From: JAJFTV01 sp964532655
Lineage (GTDB): Bacteria; Chloroflexota; Anaerolineae; Anaerolineales; Anaerolineaceae
Reading direction: 5' to 3'
NCBI GenBank assembly: GCA_964532655.1
Contig: CAZHMZ010000170.1
Coordinates: 1-7,574, forward strand
Length of the DNA: 7,574 nucleotides
The notes under the pieces were generated by a model. It was not told where the DNA came from. It worked only from the letters and a program-made list of their open reading frames with translations, and searched no databases. Each line of letters begins with the position of its first letter. Within the stretch, counting starts at the first letter, position 1. Positions 1-4,654 of this stretch are shown here, piece after piece. Both the position numbers and the translations under genes were made by a program.

Positions 1-915
1 CAAACCCTGTACACCCTCGGCAACCTGACTGTTGACGATATCGTCCTGTACGATCAACGACAAATACACCTGGCCAGCAGCGGTGGCGACGCGCTCTTTT
101 CCGCCATCGGCGCGTGGATCTGGCACCGGCCGGCCGGGTTGATTGCGCGTGCCGGGCAGGCCTATCCCCAGGCGAATATCGATCTCATCCAGAAGGCTGG
201 CATTGCCTGCCGATTGCAGCGTGTGCCCTACCCGGATATCCGCAACTGGGCTTTGTACGAACCAGACGGCAGTCGCCAGTTCCGCAATCACTGTACATCA
301 GGCACCTACGAGCAGATGTCGATCCGCGGCGAAGAGATCCCGCCTGACTGCCTGGACGCAGCCGCCTTTCATATCGCTCCCATGCCGGTGGTGATTCAGC
401 AGAGCGTGCTGCAGCGTCTGCGCAGCCAGTCCTGCCTGATCACCCTGGATACCTTCCCCCAGCACCTCACCACCCCGCACCACGCGCGGATTCTCCTGGA
501 CCTGCTTCCCGGCTTGGATGTATTTCTGCCCAGCCGCGAGGAAGCCGCCATCCTGTACGGCTCACGGGATGTGCACGCCGCCGCACGCTCGTTTGCCGGA
601 GCCGGCGCAAAACTGGTATGTATCAAACTGGGTGCGGAGGGCAGCCTGCTGTATCTGCCACAGACCGATCAGTTCTGGCACATCCCCGCATGCCGGGTAG
701 ATGCGCTGGACCCCACCGGGGCCGGCGATTCGTTCTGCGGTGGTTTTCTGGCCGGGCTGCTGCAAAGCGGTGATGCGCTCACCGCCGCCTGTTACGGCAC
801 CGTTTCGGCCTCGTATGTGGTTCAAACGGTGGGGGCATTGTCGGTTTTGGAGATGGATTTCAGCGCTCGATTTGAGCGACTGGAGCAGGTGCGCGAGGGC
901 ATCAGCCCAGCTTGA
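1..915 (+). CDS. PfkB/ribokinase-family carbohydrate kinase (5' end outside window)
   Basis: The frame is open from the first base, so the start lies upstream; 304 residues are visible. The segment begins a few residues before the usual PfkB opening strand (GNLTVDDIV, residues 7-15 of the visible part), whose Asp contacts the sugar in this family. A Gly-Gly pair follows at residues 28-29 (SSGGDALFSA); the family signature here normally reads GG-x-x-x-N, so the following residues are divergent. The C-terminal PfkB signature is intact as DPTGAGD (237-243); the last Asp is the expected catalytic base and the Gly run forms the anion hole. IKLGAEG near residue 209 is the usual strand before the ATP site. 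The reaction would be ATP-dependent phosphorylation of a sugar or nucleoside, but the substrate cannot be read from sequence. It ends at TGA and is followed at once by a terminator; the neighbour converges on it. Family assignment is secure, specificity is not. Confidence 0.9.
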   Translation, partial: QTLYTLGNLTVDDIVLYDQRQIHLASSGGDALFSAIGAWIWHRPAGLIARAGQAYPQANIDLIQKAGIACRLQRVPYPDIRNWALYEPDGSRQFRNHCTSGTYEQMSIRGEEIPPDCLDAAAFHIAPMPVVIQQSVLQRLRSQSCLITLDTFPQHLTTPHHARILLDLLPGLDVFLPSREEAAILYGSRDVHAAARSFAGAGAKLVCIKLGAEGSLLYLPQTDQFWHIPACRVDALDPTGAGDSFCGGFLAGLLQSGDALTAACYGTVSASYVVQTVGALSVLEMDFSARFERLEQVREGISPA

Positions 916-920
916 TCCTC

Positions 921-944
921 ACTCTGCTTCCACAGAGTCTTTTT
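921..944 (+). terminator. Rho-independent terminator of the kinase gene
   Basis: ACTCTG (921-926) pairs with CAGAGT (933-938) around a 6-nt loop, and is followed by CTTTTT. It begins six bases after the kinase stop codon. On the opposite strand the same hairpin has no T-run behind it, so it should end only the + transcript. Confidence 0.7.
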
Positions 945-952
945 GAGTCAAC

Positions 953-2272
953 TTATCCATCGGATTGACCGCGGCTGCGTGGATCATCCACCGCAAAAAC
1001 CAGAAGCGCCAGACCCAATCCGCCAAAGAGCAGCGAGGTGATGAACACCGGGATATACCCGCCCGCCTCAATGATCATACCGCCGATCACCGGCGCGGCC
1101 AGCAGCAGAGGTGCGGTGAGGGTGCGGGACATCCCAATATACATGGGCCGCATGGGACCCTCTTCAAACTCCATCGGCAGGTTCATATCGGCGATTAAAT
1201 TACCGGGATACGCGATCCCAAAGAGGGCAAATGCCAGATACACCCCGGCTGGTTCGCGCCAGAAGATCAGAACCGCCAACGATACTCCCATCAACAGGGA
1301 GCTCATCACCAGGATGAGTTTTGAGCCCAAACGGTCGCGCAGCCAGCCCCACACCGGCATTGCCGCGGTGGTACCGGCCAGTAAAATGGTGGTGAATGTC
1401 GCCGCCGCTGAATCAGGCAGGTGAAAGGTGCGCAGGGCATACAACGCCATAAACCCGTTGGCCATGCCGCCCAGGTAGCTGAGCCCACGGCTGACCAGAT
1501 ACCGCGAAAAATTGGTGTCGCAGGTCAGAATGCCGCGGATACGTTGCCAGTAACGGGGATCTCCGCTCTGCCGGGCCTGAACAGGGATACCGTCGGCCTC
1601 TTTGGTGAGCGCGAAAAATACCAGCGACAGGCTCAATCCGATGAAAGCCAGCAGAAAAATCAGTGAGTAATTGCGCGGATACGGCATGCGTGCCAGAATC
1701 ACCCCGGTGATGGATGCCGCCGCCAGCCCAAACAGCTTGCCGCCAAAGTGCGATACTCCAAAGAAGCGCCCGCGCAGCCATCCGGGGATCACTTTGGCGA
1801 TAAAGTCCTGCCAGGCCAGCCCGGCAAAACCGCCTGTCAACGCCTTCCAACTCAGCAGGAACAAAAACACCCCGATACCCACGCCTTCCCGCTGTTGAGA
1901 AAGCCATCCAGCCAGCAGCGCAATCAGCAAATACGGCAGTCGTTCGATCACCCCCGCGATCAGTACCACCGGTTTTCGACGCGGCAGGCGCTCCAGCACC
2001 GGCGCGAAGAACATCTGCGGCAGATACCAGCCGGCATCCACTATGGCCGGTACCAGCCCAATCAACACCGGCGAGTTGGTAAGGGTGGCGGCGAAGACCG
2101 GCAAAATGGTCTGATAGGCGGCGAAGGAATCGCCAAAGTAGAGGGTAAGCTGGTGCAGCGTGTTGAACAGAAAATTACGCCTGAGATGTTCGGTCTGGCT
2201 GACCTCGGCGGGTGAAGTGTTCACCGAATCGGCCGGAGACAGGAACCGCTCCAGAATGCTGATTTTGGCCAT
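953..2272 (-). CDS. Major facilitator superfamily (MFS) transporter
   Basis: A 439-residue membrane protein of the usual MFS length. After a polar 30-residue N-terminus it shows about twelve hydrophobic segments in two halves, joined by a charged central loop around residues 222-250 (TKEADGIPVQARQSGD). The loop between TM2 and TM3 has a motif-A-like basic stretch (LERLPRRKP, 93-101), and the second half has the matching GWLRDRLGSK (309-318). Both are typical of proton-coupled or facilitated MFS carriers. The substrate is unknown; the bulky hydrophobic helices and lack of sugar-porter signatures make a drug or metabolite exporter possible, but this is a guess. I chose ATG at 2272, with AAAGGAAAAG 13-20 nt upstream as a rather distant ribosome site. 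A TTG at 2308 would add twelve residues but lies in the operator-like dyad. The gene converges on the kinase and diverges from the ferritin-VIT gene. Confidence 0.88.
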   Translation of the reverse strand: MAKISILERFLSPADSVNTSPAEVSQTEHLRRNFLFNTLHQLTLYFGDSFAAYQTILPVFAATLTNSPVLIGLVPAIVDAGWYLPQMFFAPVLERLPRRKPVVLIAGVIERLPYLLIALLAGWLSQQREGVGIGVFLFLLSWKALTGGFAGLAWQDFIAKVIPGWLRGRFFGVSHFGGKLFGLAAASITGVILARMPYPRNYSLIFLLAFIGLSLSLVFFALTKEADGIPVQARQSGDPRYWQRIRGILTCDTNFSRYLVSRGLSYLGGMANGFMALYALRTFHLPDSAAATFTTILLAGTTAAMPVWGWLRDRLGSKLILVMSSLLMGVSLAVLIFWREPAGVYLAFALFGIAYPGNLIADMNLPMEFEEGPMRPMYIGMSRTLTAPLLLAAPVIGGMIIEAGGYIPVFITSLLFGGLGLALLVFAVDDPRSRGQSDG

Positions 2273-2295
2273 GATGGATGTCTTTTCCTTTATAA

Positions 2296-2309
2296 TTTGA
2301 ACGGTCAAA
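2296..2309. promoter_or_regulatory. Operator-like dyad in the leader of the MFS gene
   Basis: TTTGA-ACGG-TCAAA is a 14-bp near palindrome (12 of 14 positions symmetric; only the two bases flanking the central CG break it). It sits between the putative -10 and the ATG of the MFS gene, where a repressor would block transcription. The TTGAC/GTCAA type of half-site is common for TetR-like repressors in general, but no regulator gene is in the window. Symmetry is seen; function is inferred. Confidence 0.35.
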
Positions 2310-2325
2310 CAGCGTATAAAAATTG

Positions 2326-2354
2326 ATTATAGGTACAAACACCCCGGTCAGCAA
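2326..2354 (-). promoter_or_regulatory. Putative sigma-70 promoter for the MFS gene
   Basis: On the - strand a TTGCTG (2354-2349) is followed after exactly 17 nt by a perfect TATAAT (2331-2326). Start of transcription would fall near 2318-2320, giving a leader of about 47 nt that contains the dyad at 2296-2309. The -10 is ideal and the -35 matches 4 of 6 consensus bases. Confidence 0.55.
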
Positions 2355-2384
2355 GAGGATCTTTCTGTTGAAAACTGACTGTCC

Positions 2385-2397
2385 GGTGTCAGACACC
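2385..2397. promoter_or_regulatory. 13-bp perfect palindrome upstream of the ferritin-VIT gene
   Basis: GGTGTC-A-GACACC is a perfect dyad centred 31 nt before the ATG of the ferritin-VIT gene. It could be an operator for a dimeric regulator, a short mRNA hairpin, or one copy of a dispersed palindrome. It does not resemble a classic Fur box. I found no convincing -35/-10 pair for the + strand here, so I cannot place it relative to a start site. Confidence 0.4.
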
Positions 2398-2421
2398 TGT
2401 TCGCATAACAAGGAGGAGATC

Positions 2422-3534
2422 ATGGACAAAACCCAAACCTGGACTGAATTTTATCTGGACGAGCGCAACAGCGCCATGCTGTATCAGACTCTGGCCGAGC
2501 TGGAAAAAGACGAGCGTCTGTCAGGGGTGTATACCCGCATGGCCGATACTGAGCTGAAACATGCCCGCAACTGGGTGGAGAAACTGGCCGCCCAGGGTAA
2601 GCCGGAACCGATTTTCAAGCCCACCTGGCGTACCCGCACGCTCATCCGGCTGGGAAAGCGTTTTGGTCCGACCATGATCCTGTCTGCCATGGAAAACATG
2701 GAACGTACCGGTTCCAACGGCTATGCGAAGGAACCTGGCGCGGGGACCATGGCCCGCCAGGAACAGTTCCACGGTCTGCTGCTGGGCACCCTCTCGCGCA
2801 CGGTGCGCGGCGGTATGCAAGGGGATGCTCTGGCCCAAATGGAAGGCCGCCATCGCGGAGCGGGCGGAAATGCATTGCGCGCCGCCGTGCTGGGCGCCAA
2901 TGACGGCCTGGTCTCCAATTTGAGCCTGGTGATGGGCGTGGCCGGCGCTACGCTGGATAGCAAGACCGTGCTGATCACCGGGCTGGCCGGTATGCTGGCC
3001 GGCTCCATCTCCATGGCGCTGGGCGAGTGGCTGTCGGTGCAGAGCTCACGCGAGTTGTACGCCAAACAGATCGAGGTGGAGAGCAAAGAGATCGAAGACG
3101 CCCCCGAGGAAGAGGCCGAAGAGCTGGCCCTCATCTACGAAGCCCGCGGGTTCACCAGAGAAGAATCACTGTCCATGGCCGGCCGCATCCTCTCAGATCC
3201 CAACAGCGCGGTGGAAACGCTGGTGCGCGAAGAACTGGGCATCGATCCCAAAGAACTGGGCGGCTCGGCCTGGGAAGCGGCGCTGACTTCGTTTGTGCTG
3301 TTCAGCGTGGGCGCTATCCTGCCGGTCATCGCCTTCTTCTTCCTGGACGGCATGACCGCCGTTCTGGTCAGCATCCTGTTCGGCGTCGCCGGGCTGTTTT
3401 TGCTGGGCGCAGCCATCACCCTGTTTACCGGGCGCTCCATTTTGTATTCCGGCATGCGTATGGTCATCTTCGGGCTGCTGGCAGCCGCCATTACCTTTGG
3501 TATTGGGCGGTTGATCGGCGGGAATGTAGGGTAG
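2422..3534 (+). CDS. Ferritin-like/rubrerythrin-VIT1 fusion, probable membrane iron transporter (MbfA type)
   Basis: 370 residues in two parts. Residues 1-125 form a four-helix ferritin-like domain with the full di-iron ligand pattern: E14, E44xxH47, E94 (or E91) and E114xxH117. Residues 150-370 are a CCC1/VIT1 iron transporter domain opened by the signature GANDGLVSNLSLVMGVAG (158-175), with about five membrane helices. A long cytosolic Glu-rich stretch lies between TM2 and TM3 (about 209-275), the region where VIT proteins bind metal. In the MbfA family this architecture exports iron and protects against peroxide and iron overload; that role is inferred here. ATG 2422 is chosen because a strong AAGGAGGAG (2410-2418) precedes it by three bases. 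A TTG at 2323 in the same frame would add 33 unrelated residues and is rejected. No terminator follows; the repeat region begins soon after the stop. Confidence 0.9.
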   Translation: MDKTQTWTEFYLDERNSAMLYQTLAELEKDERLSGVYTRMADTELKHARNWVEKLAAQGKPEPIFKPTWRTRTLIRLGKRFGPTMILSAMENMERTGSNGYAKEPGAGTMARQEQFHGLLLGTLSRTVRGGMQGDALAQMEGRHRGAGGNALRAAVLGANDGLVSNLSLVMGVAGATLDSKTVLITGLAGMLAGSISMALGEWLSVQSSRELYAKQIEVESKEIEDAPEEEAEELALIYEARGFTREESLSMAGRILSDPNSAVETLVREELGIDPKELGGSAWEAALTSFVLFSVGAILPVIAFFFLDGMTAVLVSILFGVAGLFLLGAAITLFTGRSILYSGMRMVIFGLLAAAITFGIGRLIGGNVG

Positions 3535-3548
3535 AGGCGAAGAGAGCG

Positions 3549-3578
3549 TTTGGTTTTGTTTTGTTTGGTTTTGTTTGA
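3549..3578. repeat. T/G-rich 15-bp tandem duplication
   Basis: Two adjacent 15-bp copies (3549-3563 and 3564-3578), sharing TTTGGTTTTGTTT at their start and differing only at the last two positions, just downstream of the ferritin-VIT stop. It has complete strand asymmetry (almost no A or C on +). Probably slippage; no function can be assigned. Confidence 0.6.
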
Positions 3579-3620
3579 TTTTCGTTCGACCGAGCTTTCT
3601 GAAGCAAACGCCCGCCCTAT

Positions 3621-3684
3621 TATCATTCCGAGCAACGCGAGGAATCGGCTTGACGCTCATCTCAACAATTCCTCAATAATCACC
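3621..3684 (+). repeat. Bipartite hairpin repeat, unit 1
   Basis: 64 bp. The head is a hairpin: ATTCC (3625-3629) pairs with GGAAT (3641-3645), then GA/GA, then GC/GC closing an AAC triloop. It is followed by TCGGCTTGACGCTCATCT and, after a variable stretch, by the tail TCAATAATCACC (3673-3684). It is the first of four direct units and differs from the others in its loop and in having TATCA instead of TGTCA at the left edge. Confidence 0.8.
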
Positions 3685-3697
3685 TGGGACGCCCGTT

Positions 3698-3762
3698 TGT
3701 CATTCCGACCGAAGGGAGGAATCGGCTTGAAGTTGATCTTCGCGAGTTACTTGATAATCACC
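3698..3762 (+). repeat. Bipartite hairpin repeat, unit 2
   Basis: 65 bp, 13 bp after unit 1. The head pairs ATTCC (3702-3706) with GGAAT (3718-3722), has the GA/GA step, and an inner stem of CC/GG around a GAA loop. The first 33 bp are identical to unit 5. The tail is TTGATAATCACC (3751-3762). Confidence 0.85.
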
Positions 3763-3804
3763 AATGGGCTGTTCCTCGTTTGACAAAACCTGTTATGAAA
3801 AACC

Positions 3805-3897
3805 GGATATTATCAAGAAACCTGATACATGTTCCTCTGTCGGATTCCTCGCAGCCGAGTTGCTCCTACGTCGCTTCCCGGCTCACTCGGAATGACA
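3805..3897 (-). repeat. Bipartite hairpin repeat, unit 3 (inverted, expanded head)
   Basis: Read on the - strand it starts with TGTCATTCCGA (3897-3887), ends its head with GAGGAATCC (3850-3842), and carries the tail as TTGATAATATCC (3816-3805). The head is about 30 nt longer than in the other units. The extra sequence forms its own stem (AGCCG 3853-3857 with CGGCT 3879-3883) inside the outer one. Without the extra sequence the unit would be about 63 bp, the size of its siblings. Confidence 0.75.
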
Positions 3898-3966
3898 AAA
3901 CGAGAGGTGGTGCATTTTGTTCAAATCTCGTTCAACCAGGTTTCCCAAATCAAGCCCCAGTCATGT

Positions 3967-4032
3967 TGTCATTTCGAGCGAAGCGAGAAATCGGCTTGAC
4001 GTTTGATCTTCAGGATTTATTGAATAATCACC
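3967..4032 (+). repeat. Bipartite hairpin repeat, unit 4
   Basis: 66 bp. The outer stem is ATTTC (3971-3975) with GAAAT (3987-3991), a C-G to T-A pair swap relative to units 1, 2 and 5. The inner part is GCGAAGC (3978-3984), and the tail is TTGAATAATCACC (4020-4032). Pairing is complete despite the sequence change. Confidence 0.85.
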
Positions 4033-4050
4033 AGGGCGATACACTTCACT

Positions 4051-4114
4051 TGTCATTCCGACCGAAGGGAGGAATCGGCTTGACGCTCATCTTCACAAGA
4101 GACTTGATAATCAC
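4051..4114 (+). repeat. Bipartite hairpin repeat, unit 5, next to the nuclease start
   Basis: 64 bp. The head pairs ATTCC (4055-4059) with GGAAT (4071-4075), inner stem CC/GG around GAA. The tail TTGATAATCAC (4104-4114) ends only 11 bp before the ATG of the GIY-YIG gene and seems to form part of its promoter. The first 33 bp are identical to unit 2. Confidence 0.85.
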
Positions 4115-4120
4115 TATATA
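4092..4120 (+). promoter_or_regulatory. Candidate promoter giving a leaderless GIY-YIG mRNA
   Basis: TTCACA (4092-4097), 17 nt, then TATATA (4115-4120). The start of transcription would fall at or within a base of the ATG at 4126. This fits the lack of any Shine-Dalgarno sequence in front of that ATG. Both hexamers lie in or right after repeat unit 5. It is a pattern match only. Confidence 0.4.
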
Positions 4121-4125
4121 AAAAA

Positions 4126-4419
4126 ATGACCCGCAACAAGACCTATTGGGTATACATCCTCTCCAACGCTCACAACACCCTCTATACTGGTGTGACCAAT
4201 AACTTATTGCGCCGCATGTCAGAACATAAAGCTCATGAAATCGATGGATTTACAAAAACCTACCAGATCGACCGTCTGGTTTATTTGGAAGAAACCGACG
4301 ACATTGAAGCCGCCATTGCGAGGGAAAAGGAAATCAAAACCTGGACCCGGAAAAAGAAACTGGACTTAATCAGACGGTTGAACCCCCGTTTTGAGGATTT
4401 GAGTGAAGGGTGGTTTTAA
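4126..4419 (+). CDS. Small GIY-YIG nuclease-domain protein (YhbQ/COG2827-like)
   Basis: 97 residues, the usual size for a stand-alone GIY-YIG domain. The two signature strands read WVYIL (8-12) and LYTGVTNNL (19-27), that is VYI...YTG in place of GIY...YIG, common in this subfamily. Arg29 or Arg30 in NLLRRMSEHK is the expected catalytic Arg. Glu67 in AREKEIK is the metal-binding Glu and NP at 86-87 the conserved C-terminal pair. It should make single-strand cuts in DNA, probably in structured or branched substrates; the actual target is unknown. There is no Shine-Dalgarno motif before the ATG (CTATATAAAAAA), suggesting leaderless translation. By eye the gene is more A+T-rich than its neighbours. 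It is bounded by hairpin repeats on both sides, which point toward it, so it may be the enzyme of a repeat-mobilising or repeat-processing element. That link is inference; housekeeping YhbQ-like relatives of unclear role also exist. Confidence 0.85.
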   Translation: MTRNKTYWVYILSNAHNTLYTGVTNNLLRRMSEHKAHEIDGFTKTYQIDRLVYLEETDDIEAAIAREKEIKTWTRKKKLDLIRRLNPRFEDLSEGWF

Positions 4420-4436
4420 ATCTTCTAAAGATTTTT
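4418..4436 (+). terminator. Likely intrinsic terminator of the GIY-YIG gene
   Basis: AAATCTT (4418-4424) pairs with AAGATTT (4428-4434) around CTA and runs into TTTTT. It overlaps the stop codon. The stem is A/T-rich and thus weak, but a second, stronger hairpin follows directly (4433-4462). Confidence 0.5.
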
Positions 4437-4462
4437 GATCTTCTGGAGGTTCCAGATCAAAA
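4433..4462. repeat. 12-bp stem hairpin with a 3-nt bulge
   Basis: TTTTGA (4433-4438) and TCTGGA (4442-4447) pair with TCCAGA (4451-4456) and TCAAAA (4457-4462) around a GGT loop. The bulged TCT duplicates the next three bases. The right half lies in what may be the tail of repeat unit 6. It has no T-run after it on +, so it may protect the mRNA end rather than terminate. Confidence 0.6.
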
Positions 4463-4511
4463 GTATGGTTGGATTGGCCCTTAGCCGACCCCTCACAAGT
4501 TCGGGGTGACA
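4448..4511 (-). repeat. Hairpin repeat unit 6 (inverted, variant stem)
   Basis: On the - strand it begins TGTCACCCCGA (4511-4501). ACCCC pairs with GGGGT (+ coordinates 4503-4507 and 4488-4492), with the GA/GA step kept and an ACTTGT loop, followed by CGGCT as in the upstream units. Exactly 64 bp from its start lies TTGATCTGGAACC, which keeps the TTGAT and ACC of the tail. Thus edges, GA step and length agree with the upstream family while the stem differs. The head is clear; the tail match is weak. Confidence 0.55.
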
Positions 4512-4545
4512 AAATTCGGAGAGATGAACCTGGCTTTGGGGACTT

Positions 4546-4560
4546 GAGCACGGGGTGCTC
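4546..4560. repeat. Short perfect hairpin GAGCAC-GGG-GTGCTC
   Basis: A 6-bp G/C-rich stem with a 3-nt loop in the non-coding stretch between the nuclease and the DinB-like gene. There is no T-run on either strand directly after it. Function unknown; it may be another decayed repeat head. Confidence 0.45.
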
Positions 4561-4614
4561 CTAGACCAGCTCCAAAATTCAGATGAAAGACATAAGTTGA
4601 TATAACTCGGCACT

Positions 4615-4637
4615 AACCCTACAGGTTCGGGGTGACA
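4615..4637 (-). repeat. Degenerate head of a hairpin repeat (unit 7)
   Basis: The - strand reads TGTCACCCCGAACCTGTAGG, nearly the same left arm as unit 6, but the right arm is eroded (only four pairs remain) and no tail is found 64 bp away. It ends about ten bases before the ribosome binding site of the DinB-like gene, so it forms that gene's leader. Confidence 0.5.
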
Positions 4638-4654
4638 ACCAGAAAGAAGGAAAA

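Noticed and set aside
2273..2308. TTG start for the MFS transporter
   Set aside because: It sits inside the operator-like dyad with no ribosome site; ATG 2272 starts a normal MFS N-terminus. Not excluded completely because the ribosome site of the ATG is distant.
2323..2421. A 33-residue N-terminal extension of the ferritin-VIT protein from a TTG
   Set aside because: A strong AAGGAGGAG stands before ATG 2422, and the extension covers the intergenic palindrome.
3027..3578. Open frame of 183 codons overlapping the end of the ferritin-VIT gene
   Set aside because: Arg/Gly-rich shadow frame without ribosome site; the overlapping frame has a clear VIT domain.
3650..4111. Outward promoters in each repeat (TTGACG ... 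GATAAT)
   Set aside because: The spacing is 19 to 21 nt and varies between units, too long for a standard sigma-70 promoter; more likely fortuitous.
3621..4114. CRISPR array
   Set aside because: Unit spacing is irregular (13, 42, 69 and 18 bp between units), one unit is inverted, the middles are not unique spacers of constant length, and no cas gene is present.
3550..4121. Two small + strand open frames covering the repeat array
   Set aside because: Their translations are just the repeat read several times (SFRPKGGIGL, SFRAKREIGL); there are no ribosome sites and no protein-like composition.
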